The notes under the pieces are model-generated. The model did not search any database, was not told the DNA's origin, and saw only the letters and a program-made list of their open reading frames with translations. A DNA stretch of 64,000 bases from Alteribacter populi (GTDB lineage: Bacteria; Bacillota; Bacilli; Bacillales; Salisediminibacteriaceae): assembly GCF_002352765.1 (NCBI RefSeq), contig NZ_KZ293963.1, positions 205,144-269,143 on the forward strand. The letters are read 5' to 3'. Below, piece after piece: positions 24,586-33,914 of the stretch. The position numbers and the translations under genes were made by a program. Position 1 is the first letter of the stretch, and every line of letters begins with the position of its first letter.

Positions 24586-25962
24586 ATGGAGCGTGACTTC
24601 TTATCAGTGTCTGGGCTTACTAGGCATATAAAACGCGTGATCGACGATGAACCCTTTTTACAAAATGTATGGATTCGAGCGGAAATTTCAAACTTTAAGA
24701 AGCATAGCCGTGGACACATGTATTTTACACTTAAAGATGATCATTCCCGCATTCAGTCTGTCATGTTCGCAGGGAATAACCGGTACTTGAAGTTTTTACC
24801 TGAAAACGGAATGAACGTTCTTGTCCGTGGTGATGTAAGTGTATATGAGCCTTACGGACAGTACCAATTTTACGCAAAGGAAATGCAGCCTGATGGCATC
24901 GGTAATTTGTATTTAGCATATGAAGAATTGAAAAAGAAACTGAGTGCGAGAGGTTATTTTGAAGAAGAGCGTAAAAAAACAATACCCGTTGTTCCAGTTT
25001 CTATTGCCGTTATTACATCGAGAACTGGTGCGGCTGTTAGAGACATTCTTACTACAATTAAACGCCGTTTCCCTTTTGTTCGAATTACTTTGTTGCCCGT
25101 TCTCGTACAAGGACCACACGCAGCACCATCGATTGCTAGGGCGATTCAGCAGGCAGGAGAAGCCGGGGGCTTTGATGTGATGATTATTGGACGAGGTGGT
25201 GGCTCTATTGAAGAGCTTTGGGCATTCAATGAAGAAGAAGTTGCCGAAGCAATTTTTCGAAGTTCTGTTCCTATTATTTCTGCAGTTGGTCACGAAACAG
25301 ATATCACGATTAGTGATTTTGTAGCTGATTTGCGTGCGCCAACCCCTACTGCAGCTGCAGAACTTGCGGTACCTGATCACCGTGAATTAAGAGAACGGGT
25401 CACTCAGTTAAAGTTAAGGCTTACTCGCTATACAACAGAACGAATTCAAGCTACAAAAGACCGCCTGGATCGTATTAATCAATCGTATGCATTCCGCTAT
25501 CCAGGAAAGTTAGTAGAACAAAAGGAACAAGAGCTTGATCGACTCATAGAGTTGCTGCAAAAAGAGACGAAGCGGCTTCTTATTCGAAAAAAGGAAACTT
25601 TTCAATATACGAACAAAGCATTACAACAATTTCATCCTAAAAACAGAGTTGCTGAGGAAAAGCAGACTTTTGAAGCAACAAAAGATCGCTTTTCAAAAGC
25701 GATGCTTTCTTATCAAAAAGAAAAACAACAAGCTTTCCAAACCCTTCTTTATAAACTGGATGTGCTAAGCCCTCTTAGAATGATGGAGAGGGGATATAGC
25801 CTTGCCTATAAAGGTGAGAATGAATTAATTAAACATGCTGATCAAGTTGACAAAGGAGAATCACTTCATATTCAACTACAAGATGGACGGCTATATTGTG
25901 AAGTGACAGGCCAAGACGATACTGGTATTGAAAAAGTTGAAAGAGGTGACCGGGATGAGTGA
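24586..25962 (+). CDS. xseA: Exodeoxyribonuclease VII large subunit
   Basis: 458 residues. An N-terminal OB-fold (about 1-100, with FKKHSRGHMYFTLKD) is followed by the nuclease domain (VITSRTGAAVRDI, GRGGGSIEELWAFNEE, GHETDITISDFVADLRAPTPTAAAE) and a long coiled-coil tail. It degrades single-stranded DNA together with XseB. It overlaps xseB by eight bases. Confidence 0.97.
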   Translation: MERDFLSVSGLTRHIKRVIDDEPFLQNVWIRAEISNFKKHSRGHMYFTLKDDHSRIQSVMFAGNNRYLKFLPENGMNVLVRGDVSVYEPYGQYQFYAKEMQPDGIGNLYLAYEELKKKLSARGYFEEERKKTIPVVPVSIAVITSRTGAAVRDILTTIKRRFPFVRITLLPVLVQGPHAAPSIARAIQQAGEAGGFDVMIIGRGGGSIEELWAFNEEEVAEAIFRSSVPIISAVGHETDITISDFVADLRAPTPTAAAELAVPDHRELRERVTQLKLRLTRYTTERIQATKDRLDRINQSYAFRYPGKLVEQKEQELDRLIELLQKETKRLLIRKKETFQYTNKALQQFHPKNRVAEEKQTFEATKDRFSKAMLSYQKEKQQAFQTLLYKLDVLSPLRMMERGYSLAYKGENELIKHADQVDKGESLHIQLQDGRLYCEVTGQDDTGIEKVERGDRDE

Positions 25963-26197
25963 AGAAAAAGAACCGCAAACATTTGAAGGCGCAATGGAGC
26001 AATTAGAAGGGGTTGTAGATAAACTCGAAGAAGGGGATGTCCCTTTGGAAGAAGCCATCCAAATGTTTCAACAAGGAATGGCTCTTTCAAAATACTGTCA
26101 TGAACGTCTGCAAAAAGTAGAGAAACAAATGGATCAGATTTTAAATGAAGATGGAGAAACCGAACATTTAGACATTGAGGAGGAAACTGGAGAGTGA
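25955..26197 (+). CDS. xseB: Exodeoxyribonuclease VII small subunit
   Basis: 80 residues, helical, with the family block FEGAMEQLEGVVDKLEEGDVPLEEAIQMFQQGM. The ATG at 25955 is preceded by AGAGGTGACC and overlaps xseA by eight bases. Its own stop overlaps the GTG of ispA, so the three genes are translationally coupled. Confidence 0.96.
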   Translation: MSEEKEPQTFEGAMEQLEGVVDKLEEGDVPLEEAIQMFQQGMALSKYCHERLQKVEKQMDQILNEDGETEHLDIEEETGE

Positions 26198-27081
26198 ATG
26201 AAACGGCATTGGATCTGTTTTTAACGGAGCAAATCACAGAAATTGAACGTCGTCTCCCTCTCCATCTCAATTCTATTAAAGCCCCTCGTGTATTAAAAGA
26301 TGCCATGAATTATTCCCTTCAAGCAGGGGGGAAGCGCCTCCGTCCTGCTTTATTATTAGCTACTTTAAAGGGATATGGAGTAAGTTTGGAAAGAGGTTAC
26401 GATACGGCTTGTGCAGTAGAAATGATTCATACTTATTCATTAATTCACGATGATTTACCCCCAATGGATAACGATGATATGCGCAGAGGTAAACCGACCA
26501 ATCACAACGTATTCGGAGAAGCAATGGCGATCTTAGCAGGAGATGCTTTGCTTACATACAGTTTCGAAGTGATCAGTAACAGTCGTCATTTAACCGATGT
26601 TGACAAGGCGATGCTAGTTTTACTTCTTTCAAAGTCAGCGGGACCGAGTGGAATGGTAGGAGGTCAGGTTGCTGATATGGAAGGAGAGAATCGGAGTCTC
26701 TCAATCGAAGAGCTAGAATATATCCACGATCATAAAACAGGAGAATTGCTTTCTTTCTCCATTGAAGCTGGTTCTTTAATAGCCGGAGCTGGAAAAGAAG
26801 ATCAAGCGATGCTCCGTGCGTTTGCAAGAGATTTAGGCTTGGCCTTTCAAATTAAGGATGATATCCTGGATATTGAAGGCGATAATGAGAAAATCGGCAA
26901 GCCGCTTGGCAGTGATAAAGAGAATGAAAAAAGTACCTATCCTAAATTACTTGGTTTGGCAGGTGCGAAAGATAAACTGGATTGGCATATCAACAGAGCA
27001 AAAGCATATTTATATAAAACAGAAAAAGATCACTTTCTTCTTCATGAGCTGACCGATTACATCGCTAAACGGACATATTAA
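26194..27081 (+). CDS. ispA: Farnesyl diphosphate synthase (polyprenyl synthetase)
   Basis: 295 residues. It condenses isopentenyl diphosphate with dimethylallyl and geranyl diphosphate. The first aspartate-rich motif is HDDLPPMDNDDMRRGKPT and the second is FQIKDDILDIEGD; GGKRLRPALL binds diphosphate. The GTG start overlaps xseB by four bases. The next transcribed unit is OLE RNA, the order known from B. halodurans. Confidence 0.97.
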   Translation: MNETALDLFLTEQITEIERRLPLHLNSIKAPRVLKDAMNYSLQAGGKRLRPALLLATLKGYGVSLERGYDTACAVEMIHTYSLIHDDLPPMDNDDMRRGKPTNHNVFGEAMAILAGDALLTYSFEVISNSRHLTDVDKAMLVLLLSKSAGPSGMVGGQVADMEGENRSLSIEELEYIHDHKTGELLSFSIEAGSLIAGAGKEDQAMLRAFARDLGLAFQIKDDILDIEGDNEKIGKPLGSDKENEKSTYPKLLGLAGAKDKLDWHINRAKAYLYKTEKDHFLLHELTDYIAKRTY

Positions 27082-27139
27082 CGAAATGAGATCATTACCA
27101 ACATAGGAAAACCTTGTTTTTCTTGCTAAGGGTTGCTCA

Positions 27140-27169
27140 TTGTCTTTGAAAATCGTATCATGGTATACT
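27140..27169 (+). promoter_or_regulatory. Candidate promoter of OLE RNA
   Basis: TTGTCT (27140-27145) and the extended -10 TGGTATACT (TATACT at 27164-27169) are 18 bases apart. Transcription would start near 27176, exactly where the first conserved helix of OLE RNA begins. Confidence 0.6.
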
Positions 27170-27171
27170 AT

Positions 27172-27765
27172 AGATGACCGGGTGATGCAGTATTCTAGTC
27201 GGTCCTCCATTTTCGAAAGCGGGCCTAAAAATCCGCTAAAGGGCACATCGATGAAGTTCCTAGCTTTGGCTTGAGGCGCCCAGCCTTGGGTCAATGCTGG
27301 GAGTAAAGGCTGTAGGGCGATCCACAATGGCATGTGGGCGAGGACCCTGCAGCCGCGGAGGCCTTCCGTTGTGGTTTCCCTACCCGGGGAATACTATGGC
27401 GAAGGGTATGAACCTGCTTTGCAAGTTTCGGGAACTTGTGAGCAGCGTAGCCTGCCTTGAGTGGACTGCGAGGGGATTATGGATACTAGGATTGTATACT
27501 GGTATCATCATATGAAAGCGCGTCTGCAAAAGAGGATAGAAAATGAGAAAGGACTGCCGAGGAAAACTCCTAGACTGTTCCACTGGACATTTGAAGAGGA
27601 TTATAGTGCGTACTAAGTGGTAATCCAGTCTGGCGTATGGTGACAACGCCAAGGCGGGTTTAAAGGGAAACCGCCATGGCGGCGACGCCAAGGTATCCGT
27701 TTGGGAAAACCTACTGGACCTAAGGCGCAGTTTTTACTCTTTAAGTGACCACTCGGATACATAAT
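27172..27765 (+). ncRNA. ole: OLE RNA (ornate, large, extremophilic RNA)
   Basis: About 590 bases without a plausible gene lie between ispA and an OapA-type gene, the known OLE position in B. halodurans, and the length matches the roughly 600-nucleotide OLE class. The sequence is strongly structured. GACCG at 27176-27180 pairs with CGGTC at 27200-27204, CAAGTT/AACTTG forms a hairpin at 27422-27438, CGGA/TCCG pairs near 27357, and several GGCG/CGCC helices lie at 27630-27690. GTATCCG (27693-27699) pairs with CGGATAC (27754-27760) to close the 3' end. In known hosts OLE RNA is abundant, sits at the membrane with OapA, and supports growth under cold, alcohol and Mg2+ stress. The exact ends are inferred. 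Confidence 0.9.
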
Positions 27766-27836
27766 TGTTTGAAAATGAAGGATCATAAGAATCTTGACTT
27801 CTCTTACTCTACTTGGATAGGATCGATGATGTATAC

Positions 27837-28448
27837 ATGAAGGAATCTGTTAGACAATCATTACATTGGAGCTGGATTATTGCCGTTATCACCTTGGTGC
27901 TAGCGGCTATTTTTGCGATTATATCGACCTCGGTTTTAAGTGGGGTTGTGTGGGGAGTCGGAATGATTATTGTCTTTATCATCGTCCTCCTTGGGGTATT
28001 TTTTGATACAATCGGTGTTGCTGCAACAGCCGCAAACGAAAAACCTTTCCACGCCATGGCTGCAGAAAAATTGCCGGGAGCTAAACAAGCTGTACAAATT
28101 ACTCGAAATGCAGACAAGTTTGCAAACTTTTGTAATGATGTGATCGGAGATATTGCAGGAATCATTAGTGGTACAGCCTCTGCATATGTCGTGCTTCAGT
28201 TGTCTATTCAACTTGGTCATGGTGATGGTTCAACCATGCAATTCATTATTTCTGTTATTTTTACTAGTATTGTGGCAGCCTTAACAGTAGGTGGAAAATC
28301 TGTAGGAAAAACCCTAGCGATTGAATATTCCACACCAATCATCTATCATGTGGGTAGATTATTTTATTTTTTAGAGGTAAAATTGAAAATAACAATTTTT
28401 AATGGCAATAAACAGAAAAAGGGCAAGAAGAAAAACAAACGAAAGTGA
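27837..28448 (+). CDS. oapA: OLE-associated membrane protein OapA
   Basis: 203 residues with four hydrophobic helices (about 12-31, 35-57, 106-128 and 135-157), a DUF21-like layout, and an extremely basic C-terminus rich in Lys and Arg that could contact RNA. In B. halodurans the equivalent protein binds OLE RNA and brings it to the membrane. The start is uncertain: ATG 27837 (MKESVRQSLHW) or TTG 27813, neither with a strong ribosome binding site, perhaps because translation depends on the upstream RNA. dxs follows after nine bases. Confidence 0.88.
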   Translation: MKESVRQSLHWSWIIAVITLVLAAIFAIISTSVLSGVVWGVGMIIVFIIVLLGVFFDTIGVAATAANEKPFHAMAAEKLPGAKQAVQITRNADKFANFCNDVIGDIAGIISGTASAYVVLQLSIQLGHGDGSTMQFIISVIFTSIVAALTVGGKSVGKTLAIEYSTPIIYHVGRLFYFLEVKLKITIFNGNKQKKGKKKNKRK

Positions 28449-28457
28449 GGGTTTTTC

Positions 28458-30347
28458 TTGGATTTAGTAAAAATTAAAGACCCTGAATTCCTAAAAGATT
28501 ATAGTAATGATGAGCTTGAAAAATTTGCTCAGACCATCCGTAATTTTCTCATTGAGAACTTATCAGTTACAGGAGGACACTTAGGTCCCAACCTAGGTGT
28601 AGTAGAGCTGACCTTAACGCTTCATCAGCTGTTTGAAAGCCCTAAGGATAAGTTTTTGTGGGATGTCGGACATCAGGCGTACGTTCATAAAATTTTGACT
28701 GGAAGAGCAGATCAGTTTGACACATTGAGGCAGTATAAAGGGCTGTGTGGATTCCCGAAACGCTCGGAAAGCAAGCATGATGTTTGGGAAACAGGTCATA
28801 GTTCCACGTCTTTATCTGCAGCAATGGGAATGGCTGTTGCAAGAGATTTAAAGAAGACAGATGAAAATATCGTAGCGGTCATTGGTGACGGGGCATTAAC
28901 CGGCGGAATGGCACTAGAAGCATTAAACCATATCGGGCATGAGCAAACAGACCTCATTGTCGTATTAAATGATAATGAAATGTCAATAGCCCCGAACGTG
29001 GGTGCTCTGCACAGTGTTTTAGGCAGAATGCGAACAGCGGGTAAGTATCAAAAAGCAAAAGAAGAGCTTGAAATGTTAATTAAGCGAATCCCTGCATTTG
29101 GTGGACGTTTGGCTGCCACGGCTGAACGAGTGAAAGATAGTTTGAAATACTTACTTGTGTCCGGTATGTTTTTTGAAGAAATGGGCTTTACCTATTTAGG
29201 TCCAGTAGACGGTCATGATCTTGAAGATCTTCAAGAAAACATGAAATATGCAAAAAAAACTAAAGGACCTGTACTCGTTCATGTTATTACGAAAAAAGGA
29301 AAAGGTTATGAGCCAGCAGAACTTGATGCTAAAGGTACTTGGCATGGTTTGGGACCCTATAAAATTGAATCTGGGGAAGTGGTGAAGAAGCCGGGACCTC
29401 CAGGATACAGTGCTGTGTTTGCTAACACACTTAAAAAAATCGCCAAACAAGATGAACGTGTAGTGGCCATTACAGCAGCAATGCCGGGTGGAACAAAACT
29501 CGATGAATTTGCGAAGGATTTTCCTGACCGAATGTTTGATGTTGGGATTGCAGAACAGCATGCAACTACGATGAGTGCTGGACTAGCCACTCAAGGGTTA
29601 AAGCCGGTTTTTGCTGTCTATTCCACTTTCTTGCAACGTGGATATGATCAGTTGGTTCATGACGTGTGCCGTCAAAACCTTAATGTTTTCTTTGCTATTG
29701 ATCGTGCAGGTCTTGTAGGTGCTGACGGAGAAACTCACCAAGGTGTTTTTGATATTTCATACTTACGTCACTTACCAAATATGAAAATTCTTATGGCAAA
29801 AGATGAAAATGAACTACAGCACCTTGTCTATACTGCTGTTTCTCATGATGATGGTCCAATTGCAATCCGTTACCCACGAGGAAATGGATATGGAGTAAAA
29901 ATGGATGAAGATTTCAAACAACTGCCGATTGGGAAGTGGGAAACACTAAAAAATGGACAAGATTTAACGATTCTAACATTTGGGACGATGATTCCGGTTG
30001 CTATGGATGCCGCTGAAAGGCTCGAATCTGAAGGAATTAATGTAGAAGTTATTAATGCGAGGTCGATTAAGCCTTTAGATGAAGGCATGCTGCGTGAATT
30101 GGCGATGAAAAACCGTCCTATATTAACACTTGAAGAACACGCTTTACTAGGTGGGTTCGGAAGCGCTGTCATTGAGCACTTCCATGAACAACAATTCCAT
30201 TCCGTGACAGTTGAAAGAATGGGTATTCCTGATTATTATATTGAACACGGCAGTGTACCTGAATTGTGGGAAGAGATTGGCCTGACTTCGGCAAATGTGG
30301 CCGACCGTGTCATTGAGATCCTTCCAAGAAAGAAACAAAGAGCTTAG
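28458..30347 (+). CDS. dxs: 1-deoxy-D-xylulose-5-phosphate synthase
   Basis: 629 residues. It condenses pyruvate and glyceraldehyde 3-phosphate, the first step of the MEP isoprenoid pathway, and is thiamine diphosphate dependent. The N-terminal GGHLGPNLGVVELT and WDVGHQAYVHKILTGR, the TPP motif IGDGALTGGMALEALNH, and GIAEQHATTMSAGLA with DRAGLVGADGETHQG are all present. The start is TTG 28458, with GTGAGGG upstream. The product feeds IspA, encoded nearby. Confidence 0.97.
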   Translation: MDLVKIKDPEFLKDYSNDELEKFAQTIRNFLIENLSVTGGHLGPNLGVVELTLTLHQLFESPKDKFLWDVGHQAYVHKILTGRADQFDTLRQYKGLCGFPKRSESKHDVWETGHSSTSLSAAMGMAVARDLKKTDENIVAVIGDGALTGGMALEALNHIGHEQTDLIVVLNDNEMSIAPNVGALHSVLGRMRTAGKYQKAKEELEMLIKRIPAFGGRLAATAERVKDSLKYLLVSGMFFEEMGFTYLGPVDGHDLEDLQENMKYAKKTKGPVLVHVITKKGKGYEPAELDAKGTWHGLGPYKIESGEVVKKPGPPGYSAVFANTLKKIAKQDERVVAITAAMPGGTKLDEFAKDFPDRMFDVGIAEQHATTMSAGLATQGLKPVFAVYSTFLQRGYDQLVHDVCRQNLNVFFAIDRAGLVGADGETHQGVFDISYLRHLPNMKILMAKDENELQHLVYTAVSHDDGPIAIRYPRGNGYGVKMDEDFKQLPIGKWETLKNGQDLTILTFGTMIPVAMDAAERLESEGINVEVINARSIKPLDEGMLRELAMKNRPILTLEEHALLGGFGSAVIEHFHEQQFHSVTVERMGIPDYYIEHGSVPELWEEIGLTSANVADRVIEILPRKKQRA

Positions 30348-30362
30348 TATCGGAGAGAACAA

Positions 30363-31193
30363 ATGAACAAGGAAAAGAAGGAACGTCTGGATATTCTACT
30401 GGTAGACAAAGGCTTAATAGAAACGAGAGAAAAGGCAAAGCGAACGATCATGGCTGGTCTGGTTCTGGTGGATGGAGAACGGATCGATAAACCTGGTACG
30501 AAAGTAAAATCCGCATGTGAAATTGAGTTAAAAGGTCAGTCCCTTCCTTATGTAAGTCGGGGAGGATTAAAGCTTGAAGGCGCCATTAAGTCCTTTAATC
30601 TCGATCTCGATACTAAAGTTGTTATTGATATCGGCTCCTCCACAGGAGGCTTTACAGATTGCGCCCTACAAAATGGTGCCCGGAAAGTTTATGCCGTCGA
30701 TGTAGGATATAATCAGTTAGCCTGGAAGCTTAGGCAGGACGAGCGTGTAGTTGTAATGGAACGGACGAATTTTCGCTACGCTAAACCTGAAGACTTTACT
30801 GAAGGGTTACCTGAATTTGCTACGATTGATGTATCCTTCATTTCCCTCCGCTTAATTTTACCGCCTCTTAAAGCGATTTTAGCAAAAGGCGGAGAAGTCT
30901 CTGCACTGGTGAAGCCCCAGTTTGAGGCTGGCCGTGAAGAAGTTGGTAAGAAGGGGATTATTCGTGACGCAGGTGTTCATGAAAAAGTCATTCAAGATAT
31001 GGTTCACTTTACTGAGTCATTAGGATTTTTAGTGCACAGCGTCATCCCATCGCCCATTCGAGGAGGAGAAGGAAACATTGAATTTTTGATGCACCTTCAG
31101 TCACTCGAAACAGAGGAAGCTTCATCTTCCCTTTTTAATAAAGATATAAAAGGAATTGTAGAAGAAGCCCATCAGCTAAGAAAAAAGGAATAA
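30363..31193 (+). CDS. tlyA: TlyA family rRNA 2'-O-methyltransferase (YqxC)
   Basis: 276 residues. An N-terminal S4 RNA-binding domain (RLDILLVDKGLIETREKAKRTIMAGLVLVDG) is followed by a Rossmann FtsJ-like methyltransferase domain with the SAM loop VIDIGSSTGGFTDCAL. Members methylate ribosomal RNA; some also have hemolysin annotations by history. It keeps the B. subtilis order dxs-yqxC-ahrC-recN. ATG follows GGAGAG. Confidence 0.93.
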   Translation: MNKEKKERLDILLVDKGLIETREKAKRTIMAGLVLVDGERIDKPGTKVKSACEIELKGQSLPYVSRGGLKLEGAIKSFNLDLDTKVVIDIGSSTGGFTDCALQNGARKVYAVDVGYNQLAWKLRQDERVVVMERTNFRYAKPEDFTEGLPEFATIDVSFISLRLILPPLKAILAKGGEVSALVKPQFEAGREEVGKKGIIRDAGVHEKVIQDMVHFTESLGFLVHSVIPSPIRGGEGNIEFLMHLQSLETEEASSSLFNKDIKGIVEEAHQLRKKE

Positions 31194-31202
31194 TGGTTAA
31201 TT

Positions 31203-31232
31203 GGAGGCATCTCATTTGTTGTCTCCTTTTTG
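31203..31232 (+). terminator. Weak terminator after tlyA
   Basis: GGAGGCA pairs imperfectly with TTGTCTCC and is followed by TTTTTG. Confidence 0.4.
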
Positions 31233-31361
31233 TTCGTGTATAGATGAAAGATGTTTGTAACCTTGGTTAAATTCATATAAGATACATATAGATGAGTTTT
31301 TATAACTATTGAATTTAAAGTATATTTATGAACACTGATGTGAAATGACGGAGGAGTAAGT

Positions 31362-31811
31362 ATGAATAAAGGGCAGCGCCATATTAAAATACGAGAAATT
31401 ATTACGAATAATGAAGTTGAAACACAAGACGATCTCGTTGCATATCTGCGTAGTGCGGGATTTAATGTGACTCAGGCTACTGTAAGCAGGGATATTAAAG
31501 AATTGCATCTCGTGAAGGTGCCGATGATGGACGGCCGATACAAGTATAGCCTTCCAGCAGACCAGCGTTTTAATCCGTTGCAAAAACTTAAAAGAGCGTT
31601 AATGGACAGTTTTGTTTCCGTCGATTATTCAAGTAACATGATTGTAATGAAAACGTTACCGGGAAATGCAAATGCTGTTGGGGCTCTTATAGATAACCTG
31701 GATTGGAATGAAGTATTAGGAACGATTTGCGGGGATGATACAATTTTAATTATATGCCGGCAAGAGGGCGATACAGAGCCTGTCAGTGACCGGTTTTTAG
31801 AAATGCTATAA
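31362..31811 (+). CDS. ahrC: Arginine repressor/activator AhrC (ArgR)
   Basis: 149 residues. The N-terminal winged helix (RHIKIREIITNNEVETQDDLVAYL, then VTQATVSRDIKELHLVKVP) binds ARG boxes. The C-terminal domain with GNANAVGALIDNLDW and GTICGDDTILIICR binds arginine and forms the hexamer. It represses arginine synthesis and activates catabolism. GGAGGAG precedes the ATG. Confidence 0.97.
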   Translation: MNKGQRHIKIREIITNNEVETQDDLVAYLRSAGFNVTQATVSRDIKELHLVKVPMMDGRYKYSLPADQRFNPLQKLKRALMDSFVSVDYSSNMIVMKTLPGNANAVGALIDNLDWNEVLGTICGDDTILIICRQEGDTEPVSDRFLEML

Positions 31812-31863
31812 AGATTTTGCACACGCACTATAAGGTGTAAACTTTGGTTTATAAAGGACGTGT

Positions 31864-33570
31864 TTGCCTTTGTTAGTAGATTTATCAATTCGAAATTTTG
31901 CGATTATTGATCACGTAAATGTTCCTTTTGAAGAAGGGTTAACAGTTCTAACTGGAGAGACAGGAGCGGGGAAGTCGATTATTATCGATGCAATTGGCCT
32001 GTTAATTGGTGGGAGAGGATCAGTTGAATTTGTCCGACATGGTAGTAAGCGGGCTGAGATAGAAGGATTATTCTCCGTCGAAGCGAGTCATGATATTTAT
32101 CCATTATTAAACGATTTAGGTATAGAACCTACTGAAGATGACACAGTCGTAATACGCCGAGAAATAACAAGCCAAGGAAAAAGTATTTGCCGGATCAATG
32201 GTAAATTGGTTACGCTTGCAAGCTTACGGCAAGTTGGCCAATTACTTGTCGACATTCACGGTCAACACGAACATCAGCAGTTGCTTCAAGTAGACAAGCA
32301 TTTGTTTTTGCTAGACCGTTATGCTGAACATGAAATTTATGAAGCAAAACAAGAGTACCGCGCGTTATTTGATCGTTATACAAAAACAAAAAAGAAGTTC
32401 TCACAACTGACTGAAAATGAGCAGCAAATGGCCCAAAGGCTCGATTTAATTCAATATCAATTAGAAGAAATTGAAAAGGCACAGCTTCAACCTGATGAGG
32501 ACGTGTTTCTATCAGAAGAGAAACAAAGGTTAGGGAATAGTGAACAACTATACCAGCGAGTTCACGACAGTCATCAGGCTTTGTATGGAGAAAATAAAGG
32601 GCTAGAATGGATCATGGTTGCCCTAAATCAAATGGAAGAAGCTTCAGAGCTTGATGAAGGATTAAAAAAAATTCATGAAAACATCACCAACTGTTACTAC
32701 TTATTAGAGGAAACAGCTTTTTCATTAAGGGATTATGTGGAAAGTATCGAATTTAATCCGGAAAGGTTAAATGATATCGAAGCCAGGCTTAGCGAATTAA
32801 ACACATTGAAGCGTAAGTATGGTGAAAATGTCAATGACGTCATGGAATATGCTTCTAAGATAGAAGAAGAGGTTGAAACCCTTGAAAACAAAGAGGAGCA
32901 TTTACAAAAATGGGCTGAGGAGCTAGAGGCTATTCAAAAGGATTTATCTGTCGAGGCTAAACATGTCTCAAAACTTCGCAAGCAGGAAGCTTCGAAGCTA
33001 ACGGATGAAATCCAGCGTCAACTTAAAGAACTTTACATGGAAAAAACAAAATTTGAAGTGACCTTTCATGACCGTCTAGAAAAAGTATTTACGAAAGATG
33101 GCTATGACCATGTTGAATTTATGGTCGCAACAAATCAAGGGGAGCCTTTAAAACCACTCGTCAAAGTAGCTTCGGGTGGAGAAATTTCAAGAATTATTTT
33201 AGCATTAAAAACGATTCTTGCCGGACATGAAGGTGTAACCTCACTAATATTTGATGAAGTTGACACTGGTGTAAGCGGCAGGGTAGCCCAAGCGATTGCT
33301 CAAAAAATTCATCACATCTCCGCTGGTTCACAAGTGTTATGTATTACTCATCTTCCTCAAGTTGCAGCGATGGCAGATACTCATTTGTTCATTGCAAAAG
33401 GGGAAAAAGAAGGTCGAGTGACGACAGAGGTAACGCCACTTACCGAGCGACAAAAAGTTGAGGAAGTGGGACGGATGATTTCTGGAGTTGAGATGACGGA
33501 CTTAACTAGAAAGCATGCTGAAGAGCTTCTCGTCCAGGCTGAAGAAATGAAGAGTACGAATATCTCATAA
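31864..33570 (+). CDS. recN: DNA repair protein RecN
   Basis: 568 residues, an SMC-like ATPase acting early at double-strand breaks. Walker A GETGAGKS lies near residue 30, a long coiled coil fills the centre (about 160-390), and the signature SGGEISR and Walker B LIFDEVDTGVSG are near the C-terminus. The likely start is TTG 31864 (AAAGGA five bases upstream), with TTG 31870 as alternative. Confidence 0.97.
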   Translation: MPLLVDLSIRNFAIIDHVNVPFEEGLTVLTGETGAGKSIIIDAIGLLIGGRGSVEFVRHGSKRAEIEGLFSVEASHDIYPLLNDLGIEPTEDDTVVIRREITSQGKSICRINGKLVTLASLRQVGQLLVDIHGQHEHQQLLQVDKHLFLLDRYAEHEIYEAKQEYRALFDRYTKTKKKFSQLTENEQQMAQRLDLIQYQLEEIEKAQLQPDEDVFLSEEKQRLGNSEQLYQRVHDSHQALYGENKGLEWIMVALNQMEEASELDEGLKKIHENITNCYYLLEETAFSLRDYVESIEFNPERLNDIEARLSELNTLKRKYGENVNDVMEYASKIEEEVETLENKEEHLQKWAEELEAIQKDLSVEAKHVSKLRKQEASKLTDEIQRQLKELYMEKTKFEVTFHDRLEKVFTKDGYDHVEFMVATNQGEPLKPLVKVASGGEISRIILALKTILAGHEGVTSLIFDEVDTGVSGRVAQAIAQKIHHISAGSQVLCITHLPQVAAMADTHLFIAKGEKEGRVTTEVTPLTERQKVEEVGRMISGVEMTDLTRKHAEELLVQAEEMKSTNIS

Positions 33571-33914
33571 AAATTCTTATATGACGATGTTCAAAAAGCT
33601 GCTAAAAATTAGCTGTCGTAAAATATGGTCTCCTGTTAAACACCGCCTCGATACACTTCTCTTTTTATGCTCCTTATTGAATACGCACAATATGTTAAAC
33701 TTTAAACGAGTTAATCAAAGCTAACCACAAAAATGGTTAGCTTTTTATTTTAGCATTTTACACAGATATTGGAGAGAACATCAAAAACCCCTATATAACG
33801 GCATTTCATAGGTGGTTTTCTATATCTTCCTGTTATAAATGATCTTTTTCAAGGCTACATTATAGATACAGCCATGATGCAGGTGCAGGTCGGGAGCGAG
33901 GAGAGTGAAAATGA
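33571..33914. other. Intergenic region recN-spoIVB
   Basis: It holds a clear terminator at 33717-33749 (AAAGCTAACCA with TGGTTAGCTTT and a T-run). A CATTATA at 33858-33864 could be the -10 of a forespore (sigma-G type) promoter, but no well-spaced -35 is visible. Nothing else was recognised. Confidence 0.45.
33717..33749 (+). terminator. Terminator between recN and spoIVB
   Basis: A perfect 11-base stem with loop CAAAAA is followed by TTTTTATTTT. Confidence 0.85.

Noticed and set aside
24913..25380. 155-codon frame on the minus strand opposite xseA
   Set aside because: Shadow of the well-conserved xseA coding sequence, with no ribosome binding site and low-complexity, Asn/Arg-rich composition.
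25872..26306. 144-codon minus-strand frame across xseA-xseB-ispA
   Set aside because: It spans three overlapping real genes on the other strand and shows no start signal.
27294..27691. Open frames on both strands inside the OLE region (73 and 103 codons)
   Set aside because: No ribosome binding sites, odd composition, and the stretch is better explained as structured RNA.
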